Shown here: positions 1 through 9,316 of the stretch, piece after piece
Layout: each line of letters begins with the position of its first letter
How positions within the stretch are numbered: position 1 is the stretch's first letter
Translations under genes and position numbers: made by a program
NCBI RefSeq assembly: GCF_021021555.1
Contig: NZ_JAINWA010000001.1
Span: 1,540,153 to 1,604,152 of the forward strand
Direction of reading: 5' to 3'
Source of the DNA: Teretinema zuelzerae
GTDB lineage: Bacteria > Spirochaetota > Spirochaetia > Treponematales > Treponemataceae
DNA length: 64,000 nucleotides
Notes under the pieces: generated by a model
Databases searched by the model: none
Told to the model about the DNA's origin: nothing
What the model saw: only the letters and a program-made list of their open reading frames with translations

Positions 1-144
1 GGTCCGATCCTGGCGCACCGCCTTGTCCCGAAAAATTCAAGTTCTTCCGTTCCGCTGATCATAACCGACATCCTTGAATCCTGTTTTTCTGAAATGAATA
101 AAAACACCGATTGGACCCGCGAAGCATATGATTCGACTTCATAA
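1..144 (+). CDS. MoxR-type AAA+ ATPase, C-terminal end (partial)
   Basis: The window opens inside an open frame whose last 47 codons end at TAA 142-144. The visible start, GPILAHRLVP, fits the helical lid of MoxR-family AAA+ ATPases, which typically contains a similar H-R-I/L segment. The stop codon lies inside the next gene (17-base overlap), so the two are translationally coupled. MoxR, DUF58 and transglutaminase genes commonly form one operon, and both partners follow here. Walker motifs would lie outside the window, so the family call rests on this short tail plus the context. Confidence 0.6.
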   Translation, partial: GPILAHRLVPKNSSSSVPLIITDILESCFSEMNKNTDWTREAYDSTS

Positions 145-1366
145 TCCGAAATTTTCCCTCACCGGCTTCGGATTAACTGCCCTCGTTTCCTCTATAGTTC
201 TCGTATTGAACGGAGTTCTTCGCCAGGAGTTATTCTCGCTAATTTCTGCCGGAGCGCTCATTATTGCATTGACGATCTCGCTGTCTTCAACCGGGCTGCT
301 CTTCATACTACTATCGGCGAACCGTTTTCATCCTTCTGATGCTTCATTGAATCGAATCTCTTTCTTCTTCCAGGCTTACAGAAAAACCGAATATTCAGCG
401 GATGCATATGTTCCGTTTAAAAAAAGCATCACCGCTTTCTCCAGCAAAACACCGTGGAATCAGCCGTTTTCTGCTCAAGGCAGAGAAATTTCACGCGGCG
501 TCTATCTGCCCCGTTCAGACGCATATGCCTTTTACGATGTTTTTTCTTTTTTTTGCGTAACAGTTCCCCTCCCAGAACAACTCTTTCCGTCAGCCTTCAG
601 CATTCCGCCGCGGAAGGAGGCATCAGGATCTCGCGTCGTCGGCGATTCCAGATTCGCCCTGCCAACAGGAACAAGCCTCTTTCATCGTTCCAGCGAGCTG
701 GTAGAAAACAGACTCTATCATCCCGGCGACGATCCTCGAAAAATAAACTGGAAGCAATACGCTCATTCAGGATCCCTCATACTCAGAGAAGGCGAATTGC
801 TTCCGCCGCCTGATACGCGAATCGCCGTGTTATTTCAGGGAATGGGAGGAAGACGCGTTTCAAAACTCGACGCGGCCCGCCACGATATGCTTATTGATCG
901 CGTGCACTGGTTGTGCGAAGATTTATTGTTGCGGGGGTATCCGTTGCGGATTGTCGTACGAGATGCGCATGCAATTCATGGATTCACGCAAACGAATATT
1001 GACTTGCATCAACCGAACCCTTCAGCGCTTTTAGAACGATTGCTTTCTTATCCGCGTTTGCAGGATCCTCCGTTGCGCCAGGAAGACATACAGACCCTGT
1101 TTCCTTCGCAATCAACCATTTTTATCGTTACCCCGGAGAAATCAGGGCCGGTTTTGCCTCTTTCTTTTCCTGCGAACACGAAGATATCGTTAGTCACAGG
1201 ACCTGCAAGCGCAACGAAATCAAGCACAACCTCTTTCATCGCGATAATTAAGCACGTGTTCTTAAAATCTGAGCGCACATGCGCTTCTACTAAAAAACGA
1301 AATACACAATTAAATCGTTTTACAAGCACGATGAAGGAGAACGGAATCAGTGCATACATTCTGTAA
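128..1366 (+). CDS. DUF58 domain protein
   Basis: This 412-residue protein starts with two hydrophobic segments (about residues 10-65) and carries the DUF58 signature around residues 195-220, including the D-D-P-R-K-I-N-W-K core followed by an L-I-L-R-E-G-E strand. DUF58 proteins have a von Willebrand A-like C-terminal region and are coded next to MoxR ATPases, where they are thought to act in a membrane-associated chaperone system. The gene overlaps its upstream neighbour by 17 bases and its downstream neighbour by 17 bases, so all three are one translation-coupled operon. The biochemical role of this member is not known. Confidence 0.85.
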   Translation: MIRLHNPKFSLTGFGLTALVSSIVLVLNGVLRQELFSLISAGALIIALTISLSSTGLLFILLSANRFHPSDASLNRISFFFQAYRKTEYSADAYVPFKKSITAFSSKTPWNQPFSAQGREISRGVYLPRSDAYAFYDVFSFFCVTVPLPEQLFPSAFSIPPRKEASGSRVVGDSRFALPTGTSLFHRSSELVENRLYHPGDDPRKINWKQYAHSGSLILREGELLPPPDTRIAVLFQGMGGRRVSKLDAARHDMLIDRVHWLCEDLLLRGYPLRIVVRDAHAIHGFTQTNIDLHQPNPSALLERLLSYPRLQDPPLRQEDIQTLFPSQSTIFIVTPEKSGPVLPLSFPANTKISLVTGPASATKSSTTSFIAIIKHVFLKSERTCASTKKRNTQLNRFTSTMKENGISAYIL

Positions 1367-4300
1367 ACCGATACTAGAACGCTTCCTTCACTTTATATCG
1401 TTATCGGTTCTAGCTGCAGTTTTTCTCCTTGAATATCAAGACATCCTCTCGGTTCCAGCCGTAATCGCAACGCTCGCCGCACTCATATGCGCGGCGCATG
1501 CGTTTCCCCATTCGAAAATTAGAACCGAAGCGGTTTTTATTCTCCGCGCGGCGGAAGTCCTTGCCCTTCTCGCAGTACCGGCCTTGCCGTCACTTTTCAA
1601 CGCCCCTCTTGATTACAACCGTTTTTATACATATTACAGCACGGCCTTCCCGGTCGTTCTATTCTCTTCTTTTTTCGTCGTACTGCTCACGCAATTCTGG
1701 ATCCGCTTCATTCGCTTTAGATCATATGAACCGCTTATGCTTCTTTTACTCGCCGCCCTTATTTTTTATCCGGACTCCGGCTTTCACATGAACGTTTTCT
1801 CTCATCCTGTATATAAGTCCCTGTTCGCAGTCTTTTTTGTGTTTCTGCAAACTTTACGAATATTTCTATCGCGAAACTATTCATGCAAAAACGCATGTAT
1901 GTTTTTGCTATCGTTGTTGATATACATTCTTCTTTCGTTCATCATCATACAAAAGCACAATACGTCCGCATCAATTAATAACGGCGGGTTGATTCAACCC
2001 AAACTGTTTCAGTTCGATTTTTCCAGGTTTCTTTCGCTGGAAAACGAAATCAGCCTTAACGACAATCTTGTTTTAATCGCCCATGTTCCTCAAGAATACG
2101 AATCGCTGTTTCTGCGCCGCCTCTATCTTTCCGGATGGGATTCGCAAAAAGGCTTTTTCGATGCCGATGTTCCAGGAGAGGCGGGGCAAATCAAAACCGT
2201 CTCAGACTATTCAGCCGATCCTGAAACCCCCGATTTTGCATTCAGAGAACAAGTTTCCCAGGAAATTTTCACCGTAAATATCGATCCGAAAGCCCTTATC
2301 GCGTTTGATTATCCCGTTGCTGTCGAACCCTATCGAATATGGAACACCGCTTCATTCTCCGGCGCGTATAAAACAGACAGCATGGTTTCAGGATTTTTCC
2401 CGTTTGAGCTGTATTCTGTTCGAACACCGTCAAGAGAGAGCTCAGAAGGTCTTTCAACCCAAGCCTTCGACTTTTACACCTCGATCGACGATGAAACCAG
2501 AAAACTTGTCGAACCTGTCGCAAAAAAAATTACAGAAAACGCCGTATCGTATTACGATATGATACTCGCCGTTACTTCTTATTTTCACGACGGCGACTTC
2601 CGGTACTCGCTGAAACCCGGCATCTCTCCGGACGGAAATCAACTCGCTTATTTTCTCGATACAGCGAAAAAAGGATATTGCACGTATTTCGCTTTTTCCA
2701 TGGCGCTCATGCTTCGTTCGCTGGATATTCCCGCCCGCGTCGCGGCAGGCTTTTTCCTGGAACCCGGTTTAGGGCGCATGAATTATTATCCCGTTCGATC
2801 GAATATGGCACATGCATGGGTGGAAGTCTATTTTCCAGAGTACGGATGGATTTCCTTCGATCCGACTACCTCGATCGTCGCGGAAGGCGAAGAGGTCGCC
2901 GTCGATTCGTCCGCTGGTGAAGATTCCTTTACTTCTTTGCTCGAAGAAATTCTTACTAATAGAGAGTTCTTGATCCGGGACGGACTTGATGCCGTACAAC
3001 CGGAAACAGAATCTGATATTCGAGCCTTTCTGAAAACAGCGTATTCTCACAAAGAATATATTGTACTGTTTATAGCTCTGCTGATTTGCATCGTTTCTGT
3101 TTTCTTCTACGTCCTGCTTCCGCTTCTCGTTATAACATATTCGCGAAACAACAGGAAAAAAATTCTGACTATGTACGCTTTGATCGCACGAAAGTCTGTA
3201 TTCTACGCAGTGGATACGACATCTGATGAGTTTCGGGCGCTTGTTTCATTAAAGCAAAAAGCCCTGTATTCTCAAAGATGCGATTCTGAGGACGCTGATG
3301 TGGCTCGGTCTCTTTTCAGAAAGCTTCGAAAAAAAAGAATCAGCCTGTATTCCAGGACAATCGCATGCGTCCTGTTGTTCATTTTTATCATGCAGTCCCG
3401 CGTCTCCGCACAGGATGTGCAAACAACGCAAGACGACACGCAGGAAACAGTCTTGCTTAAACAGTCTCAAGAAGCGATCGACAACGAAAACTGGGATACG
3501 GCCGTATCGCTTCTCCAAACCGGTAAAAAAAAGCATTCGGGAAACGGAGAATTCGCCTATTTGCTCGGCACCGTTTACTTTAATCAGAAGCTCTATTCAA
3601 CGGCATATAAGGAGCTTCTCCTTTCATATGAAACCGGTAATCGCTCAACCGATATCTACAGCCTTTTGGCAGACTCTGCCGGCTATCTGAATAAGGACGA
3701 AGAAGCCCTAAAATGGATTACGCTCCATCTTGATACGAATTCACAGGATATGTTTGCCTGGTCTACGTACGGCTGGTTATGCTACAAAACGAATCGTTTC
3801 GAAGAAGGCATTAAAGCCCTTCACAGGGTATTGGAAACACACGGACCCGATATCAATGTATTTGCCAGCTTGGCGAATCTCTATACTGCGGAATTCAATT
3901 ATCCCGAAGCAAGAAAATACTACACATCCGCAATCGAATTAGCGGAAGAGCGGGATCAGAACTATTTAGCCGCTATTTATTACTACAATAGATCTATTCT
4001 GGAAGAAGTTTTTTATAATTTCAAAGACGCCTACAGCGACACGATTAATTCAATTCAAGCGATGCCCCGCTCATCGGGGTATCTGATGCAAGGCGAACTT
4101 TACCTGAGAAAGCTGGAATATAAGGCGGCTTACAGCAGTTATTTAACGGCATGGAACGCCGATTCAAGTCCTCTTCCCTCGCTCGGCTTGGCGGAGACGC
4201 TTCTTTTATCAGGATACCCGAATGAGGCGTTAAATTATTTAACCCACATTGTACATAAAACAGATGAGACCTGGATCGCTCATTACGGAACCACTCAAGA

Positions 4301-5156
4301 TCAATTTCAAGCCGATCTGGCCCAGTTGACTCGAGATTGCTACGCGTATTTGAAAAATCTTGAAAAACGGAAAATTGTCCACAGTTTGTCCACATTTTAT
4401 AATCGACAGATACATATTCTTCAATATGCATGGAACGAATGGAGAAGCGATGCGGCGTACAGACAAGCTACGCAAAAAGTCGCTCGATATTACGAGAAGA
4501 AAGCATACTCCGAAACCATCTCTTCAGGGCAGGAACTGTATCTGCATAGCTTCTACTACCAGACGTTCAAGCCGCATTACAAATCAGCGATTAAACATCT
4601 GCATAGAGCAAAAGCGCTTGAAACACAGTACATTCCTCTTTCAAATCCCTCTTATCTATTCGAAGAAGGGTTGTTATCACGCAAAACAGAGCTGTTGGAG
4701 CAAGCAATTCGCTCTTTTGATCCCGTTTGGGAGGTGAAATATCGATCTGAGGCTCTTTCGCATCTTCTATCTCGCATAAAAAACCGCAAATCGCGGGAAT
4801 ACGCGCAACTAAGTTTGGCACTTTTTAATATCAGGCCGAGCGCCTTTTCATTCCATGCTATAGCCTTCCCTGTACGAGTAGAATATACAGATTTTTCCCT
4901 AAATCGAAATACGCTTCCGTACAGACTTTCACGAACCTTAACACAAGCAGGATTTTACAAATCCGACAATTCGCCTTTTATTCTGTCGATTCAATACTCC
5001 GAAGAGGACTTTTTTGTGCAGTTAAAAAATGAAAACAACAATAACACACTTTTTACACAAGTTTTCCACAATTCAAGCCATTCTAGTGATTTCTACAGCC
5101 AGGTTATCAACATGTTATCCACATCGCTGTTTCGCTCAGATTTGGGGATTCAATAA
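1350..5156 (+). CDS. Transglutaminase-like membrane protein fused to TPR repeats
   Basis: A 1,268-residue protein. Residues 1-200 hold about six membrane segments. A transglutaminase-like (papain-fold) domain follows with the expected catalytic triad: Cys444 (in GYCTYFAF), His488 (in AHAWVEVYF) and Asp504 (in ISFDPTT). Further membrane segments lie near residues 570-590 and 670-690, the second ending in a signal-like V-S-A-Q. The rest is a TPR-rich, presumably extracytoplasmic, tail. Transglutaminase partners of MoxR/DUF58 usually stop after the last membrane segment, so the roughly 580-residue TPR extension is an addition. The gene overlaps the DUF58 gene and ends just before a hairpin. DnaA-box-like 9-mers in its 3' part are described separately. 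The substrate is unknown. Confidence 0.85.
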   Translation: MHTFCKPILERFLHFISLSVLAAVFLLEYQDILSVPAVIATLAALICAAHAFPHSKIRTEAVFILRAAEVLALLAVPALPSLFNAPLDYNRFYTYYSTAFPVVLFSSFFVVLLTQFWIRFIRFRSYEPLMLLLLAALIFYPDSGFHMNVFSHPVYKSLFAVFFVFLQTLRIFLSRNYSCKNACMFLLSLLIYILLSFIIIQKHNTSASINNGGLIQPKLFQFDFSRFLSLENEISLNDNLVLIAHVPQEYESLFLRRLYLSGWDSQKGFFDADVPGEAGQIKTVSDYSADPETPDFAFREQVSQEIFTVNIDPKALIAFDYPVAVEPYRIWNTASFSGAYKTDSMVSGFFPFELYSVRTPSRESSEGLSTQAFDFYTSIDDETRKLVEPVAKKITENAVSYYDMILAVTSYFHDGDFRYSLKPGISPDGNQLAYFLDTAKKGYCTYFAFSMALMLRSLDIPARVAAGFFLEPGLGRMNYYPVRSNMAHAWVEVYFPEYGWISFDPTTSIVAEGEEVAVDSSAGEDSFTSLLEEILTNREFLIRDGLDAVQPETESDIRAFLKTAYSHKEYIVLFIALLICIVSVFFYVLLPLLVITYSRNNRKKILTMYALIARKSVFYAVDTTSDEFRALVSLKQKALYSQRCDSEDADVARSLFRKLRKKRISLYSRTIACVLLFIFIMQSRVSAQDVQTTQDDTQETVLLKQSQEAIDNENWDTAVSLLQTGKKKHSGNGEFAYLLGTVYFNQKLYSTAYKELLLSYETGNRSTDIYSLLADSAGYLNKDEEALKWITLHLDTNSQDMFAWSTYGWLCYKTNRFEEGIKALHRVLETHGPDINVFASLANLYTAEFNYPEARKYYTSAIELAEERDQNYLAAIYYYNRSILEEVFYNFKDAYSDTINSIQAMPRSSGYLMQGELYLRKLEYKAAYSSYLTAWNADSSPLPSLGLAETLLLSGYPNEALNYLTHIVHKTDETWIAHYGTTQDQFQADLAQLTRDCYAYLKNLEKRKIVHSLSTFYNRQIHILQYAWNEWRSDAAYRQATQKVARYYEKKAYSETISSGQELYLHSFYYQTFKPHYKSAIKHLHRAKALETQYIPLSNPSYLFEEGLLSRKTELLEQAIRSFDPVWEVKYRSEALSHLLSRIKNRKSREYAQLSLALFNIRPSAFSFHAIAFPVRVEYTDFSLNRNTLPYRLSRTLTQAGFYKSDNSPFILSIQYSEEDFFVQLKNENNNNTLFTQVFHNSSHSSDFYSQVINMLSTSLFRSDLGIQ

Positions 5157-5192
5157 AAAAGGCTGTCCAGCAAGTTACTGCCAGACAGCCCC
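5154..5192 (-). terminator. Rho-independent terminator for the minus-strand operon
   Basis: An inverted repeat (GGCTGTC at 5161-5167, GACAGCC at 5184-5190) lies between two convergent genes. Read on the minus strand it is followed by TTTTTTATTG, so it is a good intrinsic terminator for the isomerase operon. On the plus strand there is no T-run after it. Confidence 0.75.
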
Positions 5193-5215
5193 TCAAAAGG
5201 TATCTCTGCTTCGTT

Positions 5216-6301
5216 TTACTTAATTTCTAAAAGCTCGAGATCGAAAGCGATGAAACTGTTGCCGGGAATCACTCCGCCGGCACCTCTCGCTCCGTATGCC
5301 AGCTCGGGAGGGATTACGATGGTTCGTTTTTCATTCTTTTTCATTTCAAGCGCTTGCGAGTCGAAACCGGGGATAAGCTGTCCGCGTCCGACCTGGAATT
5401 CAAGCGGTGCGTGCATGTCGGAATCGTCGAATACGGTTCCGTCCAGCAAGTATCCCTTATATTTCATTTTAAGGGTTTGTCCTACCTGGACGCCGGCGCC
5501 GGATCCTTCCTTCGTGATGTGATAATAGACACCGGACGCAGACTGCTTCGCGGCGGGCCATTTCTTCATGATCGCATCGACGACGCTTTTTCTGGATTGC
5601 TCCAACATCGCTTTTTCTCTTGAAGCAGTGCCTTCAAGATATGCATTGAAATCGGCCTGTGTAGCGGAAAAAGCCTTCGCGGCTTCGCCGTTTCTAAGGA
5701 TTTTAACCGACACGATTTTATCTCCGCCTGCAATAAGATTCACGACATCCTGGCCTTCCCGAACTTTTCCGAAAACAGTGTGCTTTCCGTCAAGCCAGGG
5801 AGTCGGCACATGGGTGATGAAAAACTGGCTGCCGTTTGTACCGGGACCCGCGTTCGCCATGGAAAGGGTTCCAGGCGCATCGTGTTTCAAACTCGGCACG
5901 ATTTCATCCGGGAACCTATAACCGGGATTTCCGGAACCTGTACCTGCAGGATCTCCGCCCTGGATCATGAAATCTTTGATAACCCGGTGAAAAGTCAAAC
6001 CGTTATAAAAAGGTTTTCCGGAGGCAGCATCGAGGGTTCCTTCGGCTAGACCGACAAAATTACACACAGTAAGCGGCGTCTTGTCGTAATAAAGTTCGAG
6101 AACGATTGTTCCTTTCGACGTTTCCATTATTGCAAACACGCCATCGTCTTGAATGGCTGCAATATTCGTAGAATTCGACATCTTGTACATTTCTCCTGTT
6201 GTGGCGTTTTTACCGCCGAAAAATATAGCGGCTGCGGTTGCGCTGCCGACCAATAAAACTAGCAGACCGATTACGATCAATAACCGACTCTTTTTGCTCA
6301 T
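5216..6301 (-). CDS. Cyclophilin-FKBP fusion peptidyl-prolyl isomerase, membrane anchored
   Basis: 361 residues. An N-terminal hydrophobic segment (about 5-28) anchors or exports the protein. Residues about 55-210 form a cyclophilin domain with the family motifs [14 protein letters not shown] and G-S-Q-F-F-I-T. Residues about 255-361 form an FKBP domain with G-T-V-F-D-D-S, a V-G-x-x-L-I-P-G-F-D-like turn and a terminal F-D-L-E-L-L-E-I strand. Both folds catalyse cis-trans isomerisation of prolyl bonds, so this is a two-engine folding helper facing the periplasm. Its start is 3 bases after the glycerol kinase stop, so the two are co-transcribed. Confidence 0.9.
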   Translation of the reverse strand: MSKKSRLLIVIGLLVLLVGSATAAAIFFGGKNATTGEMYKMSNSTNIAAIQDDGVFAIMETSKGTIVLELYYDKTPLTVCNFVGLAEGTLDAASGKPFYNGLTFHRVIKDFMIQGGDPAGTGSGNPGYRFPDEIVPSLKHDAPGTLSMANAGPGTNGSQFFITHVPTPWLDGKHTVFGKVREGQDVVNLIAGGDKIVSVKILRNGEAAKAFSATQADFNAYLEGTASREKAMLEQSRKSVVDAIMKKWPAAKQSASGVYYHITKEGSGAGVQVGQTLKMKYKGYLLDGTVFDDSDMHAPLEFQVGRGQLIPGFDSQALEMKKNEKRTIVIPPELAYGARGAGGVIPGNSFIAFDLELLEIK

Positions 6302-6304
6302 GCG

Positions 6305-7801
6305 TTAATACTCCCTCGTGGCGTAAATCGCTTTATGCCACAATGTAATCCTTTTTTCTCTTTCTTCAAGTTTCATCGACGGTTCATACCGGCATTTAAT
6401 TTGCCAGTTTCGGGAGATATCTTCAAGACTTTCCCAAAATCCGCACTTCAATCCTGCCAAGTACGCGACGCCCAACGCGGTTATTTCAGCGATTTCAGGC
6501 AGCAATACTGGCACTCCTGATATGTCGGCCTGAAACTGCATCAAAAACTGGTTCGCCGTGGCGCCGCCGTCTGCTTTCAAAACTTCGATCTTGTGACCGC
6601 AGTCTGCGCTCATGGAAGACAGCAAGTCCTCTGATTGGTACGCTATGCTTTCAAGAGCGGCACGGACGATGTGGGCCCGGCCCGAACCTCTGCTCAAACC
6701 CATGATGGAACCGCGGGCGTCGGGATCCCAATACGGAGCGCCCAGACCTACGAAGGCGGGCACTAAAAACACCCCGTTCGTATCCGAAACGGATTTCGCC
6801 AATTGTTCCGATTCCGCGGCTGACGAAAGAAGATGAACCTCGTCGCGAAGCCATTGTATTACCGCTCCTGCAATGAATACAGAGCCTTCAAGTGCATACG
6901 TCGTTTGATTTCCTATTTTCCATGCGATGGTCGTCAACAGATTGTTTTTCGACCATACCGGCGCGGAGCCTGTATTCAACAAGGTAAAACAGCCCGTGCC
7001 ATAGGTGTTCTTGGCCATTCCCGGCTCGAAGCACGTATGGCCGAACAAGGCCGCCTGCTGGTCGCCGGCGACTCCCTGGATAGGAATTTCTCTCCCGAAA
7101 TACTTTTGATCCGTATATCCGAAATCGTCCGAACTGGCTAAAACCTTCGGCAATACCTGAACAGGAATTCCTAAAATAGATAACAGAACCGGATCCCATT
7201 TTTGTTCTTTAATATTGAACAAAAGGGTCCGGGATGCGTTTGTAACGTCTGTAACATGATTTCCCGTCAATTTCCATAAAAGCCAAGAATCAATGGTTCC
7301 AAACAAAATCTCGCCGTTTTCTGCCAAGGCTTTCAGGCCGGGAATCTCTCTAAAAAGCCAACACAGTTTGGTTCCGGAAAAATACGGATCAAGCCTCAAT
7401 CCGGTTCGAGAGCGGAATTCCTCTTCCAAGCCTGCGTCGATCAATTCTTCGCATATCTGATTCGACCTGCGGCATTGCCACACAATAGCTTTATATACCG
7501 GTTTTCCGCTGTCTTTATCCCATACGACTACGGTTTCGCGTTGATTCGTAATACCGATGGATACAATTTCAGCAGGATCGATAGATGCCGCGGCGATAGC
7601 TTCGCGAGCGACTGCTAACTGTGAGTCCCAGATCTCGACGGCATCATGCTCGACCCATCCCGGTTCGGGATAGTACTGAGAAAAATCTCGCTGCGAGCTG
7701 GATACGATTCGTCCTGAGTGATCGAACAAAATCGCTCTCGAAGATGTCGTTCCCTGATCAAGAGATAAAATGTATCCGGATTTTTCAGTTTTCATAGGCA
7801 T
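6305..7801 (-). CDS. glpK: Glycerol kinase
   Basis: 498 residues, the usual length for GlpK of the FGGY family, which makes glycerol 3-phosphate from glycerol and ATP in the cytoplasm. The N-terminal D-Q-G-T-T-S-S-R phosphate motif, W-Q-C-R-R, the substrate strand F-S-G-T-K, and the C-terminal D-G-G-A-T-A-N-Q-F-L-M-Q motif are all visible. The start overlaps the upstream gene's end by 17 bases. It lies among genes for protein export and folding with no glycerol transporter or GlpF nearby. Confidence 0.95.
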   Translation of the reverse strand: MPMKTEKSGYILSLDQGTTSSRAILFDHSGRIVSSSQRDFSQYYPEPGWVEHDAVEIWDSQLAVAREAIAAASIDPAEIVSIGITNQRETVVVWDKDSGKPVYKAIVWQCRRSNQICEELIDAGLEEEFRSRTGLRLDPYFSGTKLCWLFREIPGLKALAENGEILFGTIDSWLLWKLTGNHVTDVTNASRTLLFNIKEQKWDPVLLSILGIPVQVLPKVLASSDDFGYTDQKYFGREIPIQGVAGDQQAALFGHTCFEPGMAKNTYGTGCFTLLNTGSAPVWSKNNLLTTIAWKIGNQTTYALEGSVFIAGAVIQWLRDEVHLLSSAAESEQLAKSVSDTNGVFLVPAFVGLGAPYWDPDARGSIMGLSRGSGRAHIVRAALESIAYQSEDLLSSMSADCGHKIEVLKADGGATANQFLMQFQADISGVPVLLPEIAEITALGVAYLAGLKCGFWESLEDISRNWQIKCRYEPSMKLEEREKRITLWHKAIYATREY

Positions 7802-8570
7802 TTATGAACCAATCATACAATGCTATAGAACGGGTTGAAAAGGATGAATTTAATTTTTTTTCCAATCCCGGTATTTCAGGAACTTTAACATGAGTACAGC
7901 CGTACACCAGCAAATAATCGCCAAGATCGTGCACCACAAGAGACACTTTCATCCGCTCCGGTCCTACGACCGTTACGAACGATATTTTTAAGGGATCTAC
8001 ATTCGTTGAGGTAAGAGAGACCGCTGTCGGCGTTGCTCGATACGAGTACTTATACAGATACTCGCCAAAGGTTTTATCCTTTTGAACAGCCAAAATTTGT
8101 TGCCCATCGATATCGGCGCTGATCGGATCTGCTATCCGGTTTCGGTTTGCAGCCGAATCGACGGCATAGGAATTCTCATAGAGAACCCGCATGGCATCAC
8201 GGCTCGTGGAAAAATATTCAATGCCCTCAAGAGTCGAAAGGCTTCTTAATATTATCCCGGTTTTCTCAACAGATTTTTCAATGTTTCCGGAAAGATTCGA
8301 ATCCTTCTTCTTATACAAAAAAAGAGATTCGATCAGCAGATTGTCGTTCGGATCAATGGATTTGGATATTTCCGAGGACGGCGAAAGGGCCGGGGCCAAA
8401 GCGGTATGCAAAGGAGATTCGCGATATACCGTCCTCAGAATTCTGCCGTCTTTAACGAGAGTAGAAGCTACAGATCCGGGAAGAACAGATTCAAGCCCTT
8501 GAATCTGTTCTCCGGCAAGAAAAGAAACGCTTCCGATGCATAAAAGGGAAGCCAGAACAAGAATTCTCAC
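7785..8570 (-). CDS. Exported protein of unknown function
   Basis: 261 residues. It begins with a clear signal peptide (MRILVLASLLCIGSVSFLAG, cleavage likely after A-G-E region) and has no membrane segment after it, so it should be periplasmic or surface-exposed. I do not recognise a family. It overlaps jag by four bases (ATGA) upstream and glpK by 17 bases downstream, so it is part of the same operon. The segment near residues 90-115 mentions no catalytic motif. Confidence 0.75.
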   Translation of the reverse strand: MRILVLASLLCIGSVSFLAGEQIQGLESVLPGSVASTLVKDGRILRTVYRESPLHTALAPALSPSSEISKSIDPNDNLLIESLFLYKKKDSNLSGNIEKSVEKTGIILRSLSTLEGIEYFSTSRDAMRVLYENSYAVDSAANRNRIADPISADIDGQQILAVQKDKTFGEYLYKYSYRATPTAVSLTSTNVDPLKISFVTVVGPERMKVSLVVHDLGDYLLVYGCTHVKVPEIPGLEKKLNSSFSTRSIALYDWFINAYEN

Positions 8571-9298
8571 CTTCCGCCCTTATAAAAAACGCGTACCTGC
8601 TTGTAGAGTCCTTCGCCTTCGCTCTTTGTATCTACATCTCCGATATCGTTGAGGGTTGTATGGATAAGTCTGCGTTCGAACGGATTCATGGGTTCAAGAA
8701 GCATCGAACCCCGAGTAGTTCTCACTCTATCCGCAGTGCTGTATGCAAGCCTCACCAGAGACTCCTCGCGCCTGATGCGGTAGTTTTCCGAATCAAGAAT
8801 AATGCGGGTTTCTTCATGGCCCAGTCTTCCGGCGTAAACATTTGCCAGAAGCTGAAGCGCGTCCAGGTTTTTGCCTTTTCTTCCGATCAGGATAGATGAA
8901 CTCTTTGAAGATAAACGCAGTCCGATTTTTCTTTCTTCGCGGGACATGATATCGACTGTCACATCGTATCCCATCTTCCGCACGACCGAAGCGATAAAAT
9001 CGATCATCGATTTTTCAAAATCGTTTTTCGGAAGAGGATCCTGAAACAAATTCTTTCCCTTGGGAACTGAACCGTCGAATTCAGGATCGATGCGCTCGTT
9101 TTTATCCGGCGAATAGCTTTTTGCGTTCGAATCGCTGGTATGAACGCGGATTTTAACAAAACCTTTCTTAAAAATGCCTGTTTTCTGTGATTCGAGAATT
9201 TCAACGTCGAATTGGTCTTTTTCAAGACCTAATTCGCTTGCGGCTAGTTCAATAGCCTCTTTTTCTGTTTTTCCTTCAAATTCGTATGTCATATTCAC
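8567..9298 (-). CDS. jag: Jag (SpoIIIJ-associated) RNA-binding protein
   Basis: 243 residues in the usual three parts. Residues 1-50 are the Jag-N domain (E-G-K-T-x-x-E-A-I-E-L-A, then K-T-G-I-F-K-K-G-F-V). Residues about 90-165 are a KH domain with S-S-I-L-I-G-R-K-G-K-N-L-D-A-L-Q. Residues about 175-243 are an R3H domain ending in the typical M-N-P-F-E-R-R-L-I-H. Jag (KhpB/EloR) binds RNA and is coded next to yidC in many bacteria, as it is here. Confidence 0.93.
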   Translation of the reverse strand: MNMTYEFEGKTEKEAIELAASELGLEKDQFDVEILESQKTGIFKKGFVKIRVHTSDSNAKSYSPDKNERIDPEFDGSVPKGKNLFQDPLPKNDFEKSMIDFIASVVRKMGYDVTVDIMSREERKIGLRLSSKSSSILIGRKGKNLDALQLLANVYAGRLGHEETRIILDSENYRIRREESLVRLAYSTADRVRTTRGSMLLEPMNPFERRLIHTTLNDIGDVDTKSEGEGLYKQVRVFYKGGR

Positions 9299-9316
9299 GC
9301 TCCTGGCGAATTAATG

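Noticed and set aside
454..813. A basic 119-codon plus-strand frame
   Set aside because: It lies wholly inside the DUF58 gene in another frame and has a shadow-like Arg/Ser-rich composition.
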